Assembly: GCF_023499255.1 (NCBI RefSeq)
Contig: NZ_CP092183.1
Coordinates: forward strand, 4,522,501-4,586,500
DNA from: Couchioplanes caeruleus
GTDB lineage: Bacteria > Actinomycetota > Actinomycetes > Mycobacteriales > Micromonosporaceae
Direction of reading: 5' to 3'
DNA: 64,000 bases
A program made the translations under genes and the position numbers. Below the pieces are notes generated by a model. That model did not search any database. It worked only from the letters and a program-made list of their open reading frames with translations, and had not been told where the DNA came from. This document shows positions 1 through 8,979 of the stretch, one piece after another; position 1 is the stretch's first letter, and every line of letters begins with the position of its first letter.

Positions 1-944
1 GCGCGGGCCGCGTCCCACCCGGCCTGGGCTGTCACGAGCTCGCCCTGAACGGCGTCCCGCTCCGAGCGGGCGGTGTCCCGCTCGGCCCGGGCCGTACGCA
101 GCTCGGACAGCGCCTGCTCGAGCTCACGGGCGCGCGTGTCGGCCTCGTGCCGTGCGTCGCCCAGCTCCTTGCGTACGGAATCGGTCTCACGGCGGGCCGC
201 GTCCAGCTCGCGCCGCAGCTCATCGGCCTCCCGCCGCGCAGCGTCGCGATCCGCTTCGGCCTGCACCCGCAGGGCAGCGGCCGCGCTCGCCGCGGCCTGG
301 GCCTCGTCGCGGGCCGCGACCGCCCGCCGTGCGTCCGCGGATGCCGTCTCCGCCAGGCGCCGTGCCGTGTCCGCGGCCTGCAGAGCGTCATCGCGCTCGG
401 CGCGCGCGACCACCGCCTCCTGCACGGCGGCCCCGGCGGCCTCCGCGGCCCGATCGGCGTCCCGGCGCGCCTCGTCCCGCTCCGTGTGCGCGGCTGCGAC
501 CAGCCGCGACGTCTCGGCGCGCACCTCCGCCACCTGACGTTCCACGCCCGCCGGGGACATCTCCGCGTGCAGTGCCTCGCTCAGCGTGCCGACCAGCTGA
601 TCGAGGCGGTCCACGACCTCCCACGTCCGCGCGACCTGACCGGCCAGGCCCGGCGACGACCGGTGCCGCATCCGCACGTTGCGCGACGCGCGCTGGCACT
701 CGCCGTCGTTGTCCCGGCAGTACCGGAACGGGCGCCCGGCGGAGGCCCGCTGCGGAACGGGACGCCCGCAGTGCGCGCACGGCCGCGTCTCGGGGGCGGG
801 TTCAGCGTGAGCGAGGACCTCGCCGTAGGTGGCCGGGCCGTCGTCGTGCTGGTCCGAGTGGTCCGGCTGGTCGGGGACGGTGACCGTCAGCACGGAACGC
901 GGCTGGACCGGCCGCGTCGTCGGGGAAGCATCGTCGTGTGCCAT
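1..944 (-). CDS. cysteine-cluster plus long coiled-coil protein, KfrA-like (3' end cut by the window)
   Basis: Reads from an ATG at 944 leftward to the window edge without a stop (314 codons visible). After a disordered acidic N-terminus there is a four-cysteine cluster (C56, C59, C76 and C83; CAHC then YC and EC) that looks like a small zinc ribbon with an FRYC motif. From about residue 130 to the edge the protein is a continuous Ala/Arg/Glu-rich coiled coil with heptads rich in ERD, ARR and AEAD. This architecture resembles KfrA-like plasmid or chromosome partition-associated proteins and is common in Actinobacteria, but I cannot assign a function. A DNA-associated filament-forming role is inference. 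The C-terminus is missing. Confidence 0.75.
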   Translation of the reverse strand, partial: MAHDDASPTTRPVQPRSVLTVTVPDQPDHSDQHDDGPATYGEVLAHAEPAPETRPCAHCGRPVPQRASAGRPFRYCRDNDGECQRASRNVRMRHRSSPGLAGQVARTWEVVDRLDQLVGTLSEALHAEMSPAGVERQVAEVRAETSRLVAAAHTERDEARRDADRAAEAAGAAVQEAVVARAERDDALQAADTARRLAETASADARRAVAARDEAQAAASAAAALRVQAEADRDAARREADELRRELDAARRETDSVRKELGDARHEADTRARELEQALSELRTARAERDTARSERDAVQGELVTAQAGWDAAR

Positions 945-1231
945 CGCGACCCGACCCTAACGGCACCCACCGACACTTTCCGGCAACCGCGCCGGTGGCG
1001 GAGATGTCCCCGGCACAGCCGCGTGGCTGAGATCGCGGCGATTGCAGGCGGCGGGCACCGTGTGAGTCGGTCAGCCTGCAGGCCGGCAGGTGCAACCGCG
1101 GCGACCGGGCCGTCACGACGGCCGCGGTCAGTCCGCCGACCGGGAGCAGCTGCGGGCCACTTCGACCGTCACGACGGCCGGGAACAGGTGGGGGCCGGCT
1201 CGACCGTTATGACAGCCGTGGTCAGCCCGGG
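945..1231. repeat. non-coding spacer with degenerate direct repeats
   Basis: No convincing gene. A motif close to GACCGTCACGACGGCC recurs three times (about 1108, 1167 and 1201, the last as GACCGTTATGACAGCC), and GGTCAGTCCGC-type segments recur around it, giving an imperfect tandem array. The left part carries the upstream region of the coiled-coil gene. The array may hold operators or be simple expansion; nothing decides between them. Confidence 0.4.
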
Positions 1232-1783
1232 TCAGTCCGCGGCCGGGAAGTGCAGGCGCCAGCGGCCCGAGCGGTACGTGAGCCGGGTCAGCGAGAGCGG
1301 CGCGACCTCCAGGTTCCACACCGCCTCGCCCGGCAGGCCGAGGGCGTGCACCAGCGCCGCCCGTACGACGATCGGGTGGGCGACCGCGACGAGGCGCTGG
1401 CGGGCCACCAGGTCCAGCCATTCGCCGACGCGCTCGCGGACCCGGGCCAGCGACTCGCCGCCGTGCGGGGCCGCCCGCGGGTCGGTGAGCCATTGGTGCA
1501 GGCCGTCCGGGTCCGCGGCGGCCGCCTCCTGCAGGCTCAGGCCGTCCCAGCGGCCGGCGTCCGGGTCGGCGAGCTGCTGCTCCACCGCCGCGGAGTGCCC
1601 CAGCGCCTGCGCGGTCTCGCGGGCCGCCCGCGACGGCGCGCACACCCAGCGGTCGCCGCGGGCGAACGGGGAGAGCGCGAGGGCGGCCCGCAGGCCGCCC
1701 TCGTCGATGTCGTCGTCACCGCCGAACCGTGCGCCCCGCAGGGCCGCTGTCGGGGCGCACGCGAGCAGCCGCAGACCGCTCAC
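1232..1783 (-). CDS. histidine-phosphatase-fold protein lacking the RHG histidine, third gene of the cbt operon
   Basis: 183 aa. The GTG start at 1783 overlaps the TGA of cbtA (GTGA), so translation is probably coupled. The fold signature of the histidine phosphatase (phosphoglycerate mutase) superfamily is visible: an Arg segment (APSRAARE, about residue 54), GGESLARVRERV, and a second-His segment VAVAHPIVVRAAL near the C-terminus. The N-terminal RHG motif is replaced by ACAPTAALR, putting Cys where the phospho-accepting His should be. The family includes CobC, which dephosphorylates alpha-ribazole phosphate in cobalamin synthesis. Its place behind a cobalamin riboswitch suits a cobalt/B12 role, but the missing His argues against ordinary phosphatase chemistry. 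Confidence 0.75.
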   Translation of the reverse strand: MSGLRLLACAPTAALRGARFGGDDDIDEGGLRAALALSPFARGDRWVCAPSRAARETAQALGHSAAVEQQLADPDAGRWDGLSLQEAAAADPDGLHQWLTDPRAAPHGGESLARVRERVGEWLDLVARQRLVAVAHPIVVRAALVHALGLPGEAVWNLEVAPLSLTRLTYRSGRWRLHFPAAD

Positions 1784-2571
1784 ACCGGCACTGATTCCGT
1801 CTTCCCACGCGCCGCGGCCGAGCGCGCGGTCAGCCGGGACAGCAACCCGGTGAACGCCAGTCCCAGTCCGGTCCACAGCGTGACCTGCGTGCCCAGTGAG
1901 CTGATCCGGAAGTCCCACAACAGGCTCGGCGGGAACGTGTCCGGCACCTCGTCGATCGACGGCAGCAGGACGTAGCCGACCGTGACGACCAGCAGGAACG
2001 CCCCGACAGCCGCCGTGGCACGCAGCCACTCCTGCGTGCCGGCGCGCAGCGAGCGGGCGGCGACCACCGCGGCCCAGACCGCGACGAGACCGATCACGAC
2101 GATGGACACGTAACTGATCGTCCGCTGATTGATCGTTGCCGGGTCGCCGACCGCCGGTGGGTTCGGCGGGTACTTCACGAACGGCACGAGCACCAGGCCC
2201 AGCAGCGCCGCGCCGGCCAGGCCGAGCGACGCCCGGGCGTCGTCGCGCGTGCGCAGACGCCGGCGAAGCAACGCGTACGCCGTGGCGAGCAGCCCGCCCA
2301 TGGCCACGCCGTACAGGGCGGTGGCCAGGATCAGGCCGCCCTTCTGGCCCTCGCGTGAGACCAGCGCGTCCTCACCGTGGTGGTCATCGCCGGCCGTGGC
2401 GCCGTCCGCGTGGGCGGTGGCCTCCTCGATGGCGATGGCCGCGTCCACGCTTCGCTCACCGAACGCGTACGCGAACCCGCCGGCGAGCAGCCCCGCGATG
2501 AGGCCCGCGAGCAGGCCCCGCAACAGGATCGCGCCGTACGTCGGCGTGGTGCGGGGTGCCGTCAGTGACAC
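1780..2571 (-). CDS. cbtA: CbtA-family cobalt transporter, membrane subunit
   Basis: 263 aa with about six hydrophobic segments, starting with an N-terminal LLRGLLAGLIAGLLAGGFAYAFGE stretch typical of CbtA. A loop follows with EEATAHADGATAGDDHHGEDALVSR-type acidic and His residues that may bind metal, then membrane segments around RKGGLIL, ALLGLVLVPFVKYPPNPP, VVIGLVAVWAAVV and the C-terminal LWTGLGLAFTGLL. PxxKYPPNPP is a CbtA hallmark. I place the start at GTG 2571, which overlaps the end of cbtB by 10 bp; any upstream start would run through cbtB. CbtA and CbtB are predicted to form a B12-regulated cobalt uptake system. The genes lie downstream of a cobalamin riboswitch. Confidence 0.88.
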   Translation of the reverse strand: MSLTAPRTTPTYGAILLRGLLAGLIAGLLAGGFAYAFGERSVDAAIAIEEATAHADGATAGDDHHGEDALVSREGQKGGLILATALYGVAMGGLLATAYALLRRRLRTRDDARASLGLAGAALLGLVLVPFVKYPPNPPAVGDPATINQRTISYVSIVVIGLVAVWAAVVAARSLRAGTQEWLRATAAVGAFLLVVTVGYVLLPSIDEVPDTFPPSLLWDFRISSLGTQVTLWTGLGLAFTGLLSRLTARSAAARGKTESVPV

Positions 2572-2765
2572 GGCACGCCGAGCAGGTGGCGACCGTCGTG
2601 CATCAGCTCGTGCAGGTACATGCCGCTGCGCGACACCGCACCCTGGTCGAAGGCCACCAGGTACGCGAGGAGCAACAGCCCCACCACCACGGCGGCCGCC
2701 GTCCACAACACACGGGCGGACACGGCGGGCGGGTTGACCGGGCGAACTGCCTGGACCTTGGACAT
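2562..2765 (-). CDS. cbtB: CbtB-family cobalt transporter, small subunit
   Basis: 67 aa: one membrane helix (VLWTAAAVVVGLLLLAYLVAF) followed by a His-rich tail with HELMHDGRHLLGVPCH spacing, the conserved CbtB metal-binding C-terminus. ATG at 2765 with an AAGGAGGT ribosome binding site at 2776-2783, 10 bp upstream and inside the riboswitch expression platform. It is the first gene of the operon cbtB-cbtA-phosphatase-like gene. Confidence 0.9.
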   Translation of the reverse strand: MSKVQAVRPVNPPAVSARVLWTAAAVVVGLLLLAYLVAFDQGAVSRSGMYLHELMHDGRHLLGVPCH

Positions 2766-2782
2766 AACGGATCAGACCTCCT

Positions 2783-2935
2783 TGCGGGATGACGCGTCCC
2801 GTATCGACAGGCCTGCGACGCGTGAGCGTCCTGACTCACGAACCCTGGACGGATCCGTTCACAGTGGCGCGACCGCACCGGACTCTCACCGGTTTCCCTC
2901 ACGACGCCGCAGATGGTTCCCACAACCTAGCGGCG
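2783..2935 (-). promoter_or_regulatory. cobalamin (B12) riboswitch upstream of cbtBA
   Basis: On the minus strand the leader carries the conserved B12-riboswitch core in order: GTGGGAACC, GAGGGAAACCGG, GGTGAGAGTCCGG, then GCCACTGTGA, and GTCAGGACGCTCACG. The spacing ends just before a GC-rich hairpin and the cbtB ribosome binding site. Cobalamin binding is expected to close the site or terminate the transcript, shutting off cobalt uptake when B12 is plentiful. Outer boundaries are approximate. Confidence 0.93.
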
Positions 2936-3065
2936 GGCCGGTGAGCCGGTCAATCGCGGCCCAGGTCACACCGAATCTGACAAGGTCATGGCGATCATGA
3001 CTCGGGGTCACCGGCCCGGGCACCGGCTCGGTAGCATCCAACCCGGTCGTTGTACGGGGGTCAGG

Positions 3066-4292
3066 ATGAGATTCAGCAAGGCGTCGATCGTCGTCGCCGT
3101 GGCGGTCACGGCGCTGCTGCCGGCCGCTCCGGCGCAGGCCAAGGCGTACGTGTGCCCCCAGCAGCCCGGCGCGGGCAAGGTGAGCGCGGCCACGCCGTAC
3201 GAGACGCAGATGTTCGCGCCCGAGCGGCTGGCACCCTTCGCCACCGGTGCGGGGGTGCGGGTGGCCGTGCTCGACTCCGGTGTGGACGGCACCCATCCGC
3301 AGCTGCGCGGGCAGGTCGCGCGCGGCAAGGATTACCTGCACGGCAGCGCCGGCGGTCAGCAGGACTGCATCGGGCACGGCACCGCGGTTGCCAGCATCAT
3401 CGCCGCCCGCCACCTGCAGGGCTCCGGCCTGCAGGGGCTCGCGCCCGATGCGACGATCGTGCCGGTGCGCGTCAGCGAGCAGATCCCCACCGCCGACGGC
3501 GCACCCAGCGGCCCGCAGACCAGCCCCGGCACCTTCGCCCGGGCCATCGACTGGGCGGCCAGCCCGACCGGCGGCAATGCCGACGTCATCAACATGTCCC
3601 TGGTGATGACGCAGAAGAACGACCAGGTGCGCGCCGCCGTCGAGCGCGCCCTCGGCCGGGGCGTCGTCATCGTCGCCGCGGTCGGCAACGACGGTGACGA
3701 GAACGGCCGCAACCTGCCCCCGTACCCAGCGGCTTTCCCGGGCGTGATCGGGGTCGGCGCCACCGACGTCAACGGCGTTCGCGGCGACTTCAGCCAGCAC
3801 GGCACGTACGTGGACGTGATGGCACCGGGCGTCGACGTCACCGTGGCCGCGCGGCGCGCCGGACATACCAGCGGCAGCGGCACCAGCTACGCCACGCCGT
3901 ACGTGTCCGCCACGGCCGCCCTGGTCAAGCAGCGGTTCCCGTCGCTCACCCCGGCACAGGTGGCCCGGCGCATCCTGGCGACCACCGACCCGGCCCCGGG
4001 CGGCGCCCACAGCGAGCAGTACGGCTACGGCATCGTCAACCCGTACCGCGCCCTCACCGAGACGCTCGGCCCGGACAGCCCAGCAGCGCCCCCACCGATG
4101 GTCATGCACACCGAGGACCCCGCGACGGTGGCCCTCGCGGCGCGGCGGGCCGAGGCCGAGGACATGTCGCTGATCGTGGCCGCGGTGGGTGCGGGCGTGG
4201 TGGTGCTGGTTCTGCTGCTCGCCGCGGCGGTACGGCACGGGCGACGCCGGGGCTGGCGTCCGCCGGCACCGGCCGACACGGCCGACGGCTGA
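3066..4292 (+). CDS. mycosin-like S8 serine protease, membrane-anchored (type VII secretion associated)
   Basis: 408 aa. A signal peptide (residues 1-24, ending PAQAKA) precedes a subtilase domain with the triad Asp in VAVLDSGVDGTHP, His in GHGTAVAS and Ser in GTSYATPYVSATAALV, plus oxyanion Asn in VGNDGDENG. A C-terminal membrane helix (MSLIVAAVGAGVVVLVLLLA) is followed by a basic tail. This is the layout of MycP/mycosins, which stabilise and trim ESX secretion systems outside the membrane. No other esx or ecc gene is nearby, so it is an orphan copy. ATG 3066 was chosen because it begins the signal peptide; it lies divergent from the cbt operon. Confidence 0.85.
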   Translation: MRFSKASIVVAVAVTALLPAAPAQAKAYVCPQQPGAGKVSAATPYETQMFAPERLAPFATGAGVRVAVLDSGVDGTHPQLRGQVARGKDYLHGSAGGQQDCIGHGTAVASIIAARHLQGSGLQGLAPDATIVPVRVSEQIPTADGAPSGPQTSPGTFARAIDWAASPTGGNADVINMSLVMTQKNDQVRAAVERALGRGVVIVAAVGNDGDENGRNLPPYPAAFPGVIGVGATDVNGVRGDFSQHGTYVDVMAPGVDVTVAARRAGHTSGSGTSYATPYVSATAALVKQRFPSLTPAQVARRILATTDPAPGGAHSEQYGYGIVNPYRALTETLGPDSPAAPPPMVMHTEDPATVALAARRAEAEDMSLIVAAVGAGVVVLVLLLAAAVRHGRRRGWRPPAPADTADG

Positions 4293-4792
4293 CCGGGTCG
4301 CGTAAGCACGCCCCGATGAGCGCCGGAGGCTCTGCGGGGCCTGACCGGGGCTGGGTGGGCGGTGTGGCGGGTCAGGACGAGCGTCGAGCTGTTCAGCGGA
4401 CCCGCGAGAGGGCGGGCGAGGGCCGGGCGGTTGGACGGGACCGGCCTGAACCGGGGAGTTGGCCGGATGAAATCGGGGCAGTTGGACGGGACGGGACGAG
4501 GGCCGGAGGTGATGCGGGTCCGACCGGGATTGCAAGGCTGAGCGGACCGGTAGGGGCTGGCGGGTGGAGACCTACCCGAGTGGTGAAGAGCGGGGGCGTA
4601 GCGGCCTGTCCCGCGCGGTGCTGGGCTGTCGCACGATGCGCGCCCAGCCCGGCATGCCTGGTTGTCCGTTGGCGCGGCCCTGTCCCACGACACCGGTCTG
4701 TCCCCCGTGGCGGCCCTCTATCCTGCGGCGTCGCTCGGTCTCGCGGCGCCCCTTCTGCCCCCTTCGGTGTCGCTTGGTCTCGCGCCGCCGCT
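4293..4792. other. 500-bp non-coding region with short repeats
   Basis: No supported gene. GTTGGACGGGAC occurs at 4430-4441 and again at 4481-4492. From about 4680 a degenerate repeat with CTCTATCCTG and CGGTCTCGCGGCGCC-type words continues into the last codons of the DinB gene (to about 4880). Frames on both strands stay open here because of GC content alone. Confidence 0.45.
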
Positions 4793-5479
4793 CTATCCTG
4801 GAGCATCCGTCTGGCCTTCGGCGCCGCTGGGGGACAGAGCGCCGCTCTGGCCTGGTGCATCCTTCCGCCCTGCGGCGCTGCCCTGTCCCGCGGTGACGGG
4901 ATGTTCTGTGCGGCCCGCCGCTGCCTGCGCGGCCGCTTCGATCGTCGCCCGGAGGTTTGCGCGGGCCGCCGTATCGGTCTGGTCCTCGTATTCGGCCGCG
5001 ACGCCGGTGCGGCCGTCGAGGTGCTCGCGCAGGATGTCCGCCTGACCGGCGTGCCGGCTGGTGTCCTGCAGTACGTGGACCATGATGGTGAACAGCTTCA
5101 CCTCGGGCGTCGGCCACCACGGGACGTGGCCGGGCGCGTCGATGGGCAGCTCCGCGATCGTTGCGTCGGCGTGGGTCCAGGCGCGCTGGTAGAAGCCGAT
5201 GATGTCCTCCCGGGACTCGGCGCTGGTCGCCCACAGGTCGCTGCCGTCCGTTTCGCGCCAGTGCGGCAGCGGTTGCGGGAACGGGCGGGCGAAGACCTCG
5301 CCGAAGTACCAGGCCTCGCAGGTTGCCAGGTGTTTGACCAGCCCGAGCAGGTTGGTGCCCGTCGCGGTCAGCGGACGCCGGATGTCGTACTCGGACAGAC
5401 CGTCGAGTTTCCACACCACCGCTTGACGGGTCCAGGTGAGCTGGCGGTTCAGGTACTCCTTGGCGACGTCATCGATCAC
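4793..5479 (-). CDS. DinB-family (DUF664-like) protein
   Basis: About 228 aa from GTG 5479; a TTG at 5506 is a possible longer start, and neither has a clear ribosome binding site. The four-helix DinB/YfiT domain covers the first 170 residues: NLLGLVKHLATCEAWYFGEVF has the first metal-ligand His region, and FTIMVHVLQDTSRHAGQADILRE is the conserved His motif. DinB-fold proteins are often thiol (mycothiol or bacillithiol)-dependent transferases; that activity is inferred here. The last 50 residues are low complexity (Gly, Ala, Ser, Pro) and coded by a degenerate repeat, so the true C-terminus may be unstable. Confidence 0.8.
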   Translation of the reverse strand: MIDDVAKEYLNRQLTWTRQAVVWKLDGLSEYDIRRPLTATGTNLLGLVKHLATCEAWYFGEVFARPFPQPLPHWRETDGSDLWATSAESREDIIGFYQRAWTHADATIAELPIDAPGHVPWWPTPEVKLFTIMVHVLQDTSRHAGQADILREHLDGRTGVAAEYEDQTDTAARANLRATIEAAAQAAAGRTEHPVTAGQGSAAGRKDAPGQSGALSPSGAEGQTDAPG

Positions 5480-5685
5480 CGGCCCGAGCTTGCCACGCCG
5501 CAACAACGGACATCGCGGCCACGACAGGTGGTTGCGGGGATGCGCAGCCGCCAGCCAAACGATCTACGGCCGGCACAGCCCAGACCTCAACCCGCGCGAG
5601 CAAAGCAAGTGGGTGGGGCCGGGCCTGTCACTCAAGCCAGCCCATTCACCGCAGGAGAGCACGGCACGCGGGCAGTCCGCGCTGC

Positions 5686-7146
5686 TCAGGTGCCGCAGAA
5701 GGTCCGGTACGCGCCGAAGTCCGGCGGTGCGGCGGCCGCGTACCGCTCCAGCCCTTCGCGGCGGGTGAACGGCTCGCGCACCACCTCGACCAGCCGGGTG
5801 AACGGCTCGAGGTCTCCCGCGGTCGCCGCGTCCAACGCCTCCTCGACCAGGTGGTTGCGGGGGATGTACAGCGGGTTGACCCGGTCCATGGCGTCCGCGT
5901 CCGGCGTGAGGGCACGCCAGCGGGACACCCAGTCCTGCGTTGCCGCCGGGTCGACGGACAGGGCCCGGACCGGGCCGATGTCGCCCCGGGCCGCCTCGGC
6001 CAGGGCGCGGAAGAACGTGGTGAAGTCGGTGCGGCTCTCCTGCAGGGCCGGCAGGAGGTCGTCGATGAGGGCGGACGCCGTCGCGTCGCCGGTGTCCGGC
6101 GGCAGGCCGAGCTTGGCGAGCAGGCCCTGGGACCAGGCCTGCGCGTACCGGGGGCGGTATCCGCCGAGCGCCTGCGTGGCGAGCTCGACCGCCTGTTCCT
6201 GCTCGTCGTGCAGCAACGGGAGCAGGGCCTCGGCGAGCCGGGCCAGGTTCCATTCGGCGACGACCGGCTGGTTCCCGTACGCGTATCGTCCGCCGTGGTC
6301 GATGGAGCTGTAGACCGTCGCCGGGTCGAAGGCCTCCATGAACGCGCAGGGACCGTAGTCGATGGTCTCGCCGGAGATCGTCATGTTGTCGGTGTTCATG
6401 ACCCCGTGCACGAAACCGACCAGCATCCAGCGCGCCACCAGCGCGGCCTGCGCGGCGACGACTGCTTCGAACAGCGCGAGGTACGGCCGGTCCGCCCGCG
6501 CCGCGTGCGGGTGGTGGCGGCTGATCGCGTGGTCGGCGAGGCGGCGCAGCAGGCCGGTGTCGCCGGTGGCGCGGGCGTACTGGAAGCTGCCGACCCGCAG
6601 GTGGCCGGCGGCGACCCGGGCCAGGACCGCGCCCGGCAAAGGGGTTTCGCGCTGCACCGCGCGGCCGGTGGCCACCACCGCCAGGGACCGGGTCGTCGGG
6701 ATGCCGAGGGCGTGCATGGCCTCGCTGATCGCGTACTCGCGCAGCATGGGCCCGACCGCGGCGAGCCCGTCACCGCCGCGCGCGAACGGCGTGCGCCCCG
6801 AGCCCTTCAGGTGCAGGTCCCGGCTGGTGGGCGAGGTGGGCAGCTCGCCCAGCAGCAGGGCACGCCCGTCACCGAGTCGCGGAACGAAACCGCCGAACTG
6901 GTGCCCGGCGTACGCCTGCGCCACCGGCGTCGCCCCGGCCGGCACGGCGGTGCCGGTGAGCAGCCCCACACCCTGCGGCGTCCGCAACCACTCCGCGTCC
7001 AGGCCCAGCTCGGTGGCCAGCTGCTCGTTGAGCACCAGCAGGCGCGGCTCCGGTGGCTCGTCGGCCTGCCACGCGACCGCCATCTCGGGCAGGTCCTGCG
7101 CGAAGCGGTTGCCGAGGACGACGGTCGAGGGGGATGCGATGCTCAC
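5686..7146 (-). CDS. selO: SelO-family protein adenylyltransferase (YdiU)
   Basis: 486 aa from GTG 7146, the usual SelO length. It has the pseudokinase fold that transfers AMP to Ser/Thr/Tyr of protein targets under redox control. Visible family blocks: [36 protein letters not shown] (nucleotide-binding Lys region), [14 protein letters not shown], the catalytic [26 protein letters not shown] and [12 protein letters not shown]. It ends in FCGT; the C-terminal Cys matches the redox Cys/Sec position of the family. An unlinked single gene; the adjacent DUF6817-like gene is divergent across a short promoter gap of about 67 bp. Confidence 0.93.
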   Translation of the reverse strand: MSIASPSTVVLGNRFAQDLPEMAVAWQADEPPEPRLLVLNEQLATELGLDAEWLRTPQGVGLLTGTAVPAGATPVAQAYAGHQFGGFVPRLGDGRALLLGELPTSPTSRDLHLKGSGRTPFARGGDGLAAVGPMLREYAISEAMHALGIPTTRSLAVVATGRAVQRETPLPGAVLARVAAGHLRVGSFQYARATGDTGLLRRLADHAISRHHPHAARADRPYLALFEAVVAAQAALVARWMLVGFVHGVMNTDNMTISGETIDYGPCAFMEAFDPATVYSSIDHGGRYAYGNQPVVAEWNLARLAEALLPLLHDEQEQAVELATQALGGYRPRYAQAWSQGLLAKLGLPPDTGDATASALIDDLLPALQESRTDFTTFFRALAEAARGDIGPVRALSVDPAATQDWVSRWRALTPDADAMDRVNPLYIPRNHLVEEALDAATAGDLEPFTRLVEVVREPFTRREGLERYAAAAPPDFGAYRTFCGT

Positions 7147-7213
7147 CCCTCGACCGTACCGGGGGCGCGGCCGGGGTGGCGCTGCGGAGCGGCCGGCTGG
7201 TACGCCTGACGTC

Positions 7214-7735
7214 ATGAACCCCGACGACGTGAGGGCCTGGCTGCGCGAGCGCGGCACCGAGGCGATCGAGCATCCGGGTGGCACCCTGTACGCGCATCTG
7301 GGCCGCGTCCATGACCGGCTGGGCGCGCTCGGGCACGACCGGGACGTGTGCCTCGCCGGCCTGGCGCACGCCGCGTACGGCACCGACGGCTTCGACGTGA
7401 CGCTGTGCGATCCGGCGGACCGGGAGCCGTTGCGGGCGCTGGTCGGCGAGCGGGCCGAGGCGCTGATCCACACGTACGGCGGCTGCGACCGCTCACGCAC
7501 ATGGGACGACTTCGGCCGTACGCGCCGGGTGGTGGACCGCTGGAGCGGGCAGTCGGTCGTGCTCTCCGCCGCGGACGCGACCGCGTTCGCGGATCTGAGC
7601 ATCGTGAACGAACTGGACGTGTCCGAGCAGGATCCCCGCATCGCCGAGCGGTACGGCGCCTACTTCCGTACCGTCTTCAGCTCCTGGCGGGCACTTGCCT
7701 CGCCGCGCCTGCTGGATGACGTCGCCGCGCTCTAG
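7214..7735 (+). CDS. DUF6817-like hypothetical protein (HD-domain resemblance)
   Basis: 173 aa. The N-terminal half has [17 protein letters not shown] and [17 protein letters not shown], whose His and Asp spacing recalls HD-type phosphohydrolases, followed by a conserved-looking [10 protein letters not shown] segment and a C-terminal [12 protein letters not shown] helix. I match it from memory to DUF6817, for which no function is established. Its TAG overlaps the end of the convergent MFS gene by 4 bp, so there is no room for a terminator between them. ATG 7214 is the first start after the divergent promoter gap with selO. Confidence 0.75.
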   Translation: MNPDDVRAWLRERGTEAIEHPGGTLYAHLGRVHDRLGALGHDRDVCLAGLAHAAYGTDGFDVTLCDPADREPLRALVGERAEALIHTYGGCDRSRTWDDFGRTRRVVDRWSGQSVVLSAADATAFADLSIVNELDVSEQDPRIAERYGAYFRTVFSSWRALASPRLLDDVAAL

Positions 7736-8979
7736 AGGTCCGGCAGGTCCCTCATCCGCGGGACCGGGGAGTTCAGGACGAAGAAGACACCCGCCAACGC
7801 CCCGACAGCGCCGATCCACAGTGCGGCGTGGACCCCGATGAGCTCGCCCAGCGCTCCGCCCAGCAGCGCGCCGATCGGGCGTACCCCGTAATTGACCGTG
7901 CGTTGTGCGCCCTTGACCAGGGACAGCCGGGACGCCGGGGTGGCCGCCGTCTGCAGCGAGCCGACCGCGATGTCGAGGATCATCACGCCGATCGCGGAGA
8001 GGAACTCCGCGGCGAGCAGCATGCCGATCACCGCCGGGCGGGGGCCGTCGGCGAGTGGGATCAGCACCAGCGGGAGCGGGAACGCCACGTACCCGAGCAC
8101 CGTGACCGGGCCGATGCCGAACCGGTGGATGAGCCGGCCGGTCAGCGCTGCGCCGGCGAGCCCGCCGACGGAGCCGATGCCGACGAGCGCGCCGAGCAGC
8201 CCGGGGGAGATGCCCAGGGTGGTGGTCACGTACAGGATCATCAGGGCGTGGAAGACGTAGTTGAAGAGGTTCAACGCGGTGGCGCCGAGCAGCAACTGCC
8301 GCAGCACCGCGGACCGGGCGATGAACGCCAGCCCTGATCCGAGGTGCAGCCTGCGGTCGTCGCCGGCGGCGGCCGCGGTCTCCGGCGGGGCGATCCTGGC
8401 CAGCAGCAGAGCCGATCCGAGGTACGAGAGCACGTCGGCCACCAGCGCGAACGGCGCGGTGAGCACCTGCACGAGGACACCGCCCAGGCCCGGGCCGGCG
8501 ACGTACGACAACGCGCGGGCGCCGTTGGTCAGCGAGTTGGCGGCGATGTAGTCGGGCCGCCGCACCACCGACGCGAACAGGCTGCCGTCGGCGACCTCGT
8601 AGAAGACGGTGAGCGTGCCGATGGCGAACGACAGCGCGCAGAGGTGCCACAGGTGCAGCACCCCGGCGTACGCCAGCACCGGCACCACGGCGAGCAGCGC
8701 CGCCCGGCCCACGTCCGCGACGATCATGACCTTGCGCTTGTCCGTCCGCCGGTCCACCCACGCCCCGGCGAGCAGCGAGAGGAAGAGGTTCGGGACCAGG
8801 ACGGCGGCAGTCAGGTAACCCATCTCGGCCGGCCCCGCGCCCAGGGTCAGGACGGCGAGCAGCGGGATGGCGATCAGCGTGACCTGGTCGCCGACGAGGG
8901 ACACGACGTGCGCGGACCAGTAGTGCCGGAACACCCGGTCGCGCAGCAGCGCGGGGCCGCGCCGGGCGTCGGTGGTCAC
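7732..8979 (-). CDS. MFS transporter, macrolide-efflux type
   Basis: 415 aa with twelve predicted membrane segments and the MFS loop motif GAWVDRRTDKRKVMI between helices 2 and 3. The sequence resembles the MFS_3/MefA-type drug exporters (LRDRVFRHYWSAHVVSLVGDQVTLIAIPLL start). The GTG start overlaps the last codon of the upstream ArsR-type pseudogene (GTGA), so regulator and exporter form one transcription unit. Substrate unknown; with the repressor apparently broken, expression may be constitutive. That is inference. Confidence 0.87.
   Translation of the reverse strand: MTTDARRGPALLRDRVFRHYWSAHVVSLVGDQVTLIAIPLLAVLTLGAGPAEMGYLTAAVLVPNLFLSLLAGAWVDRRTDKRKVMIVADVGRAALLAVVPVLAYAGVLHLWHLCALSFAIGTLTVFYEVADGSLFASVVRRPDYIAANSLTNGARALSYVAGPGLGGVLVQVLTAPFALVADVLSYLGSALLLARIAPPETAAAAGDDRRLHLGSGLAFIARSAVLRQLLLGATALNLFNYVFHALMILYVTTTLGISPGLLGALVGIGSVGGLAGAALTGRLIHRFGIGPVTVLGYVAFPLPLVLIPLADGPRPAVIGMLLAAEFLSAIGVMILDIAVGSLQTAATPASRLSLVKGAQRTVNYGVRPIGALLGGALGELIGVHAALWIGAVGALAGVFFVLNSPVPRMRDLPDL

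Noticed and set aside
147..1853. 568-codon open frame on the plus strand
   Set aside because: Arg/Pro/Ala-rich without domains; it is the antisense shadow of the coiled-coil, phosphatase-like and cbtA genes.
4316..6313. 665-codon plus-strand frame
   Set aside because: Crosses the non-coding repeats and the DinB and SelO genes in antisense; no recognisable protein.
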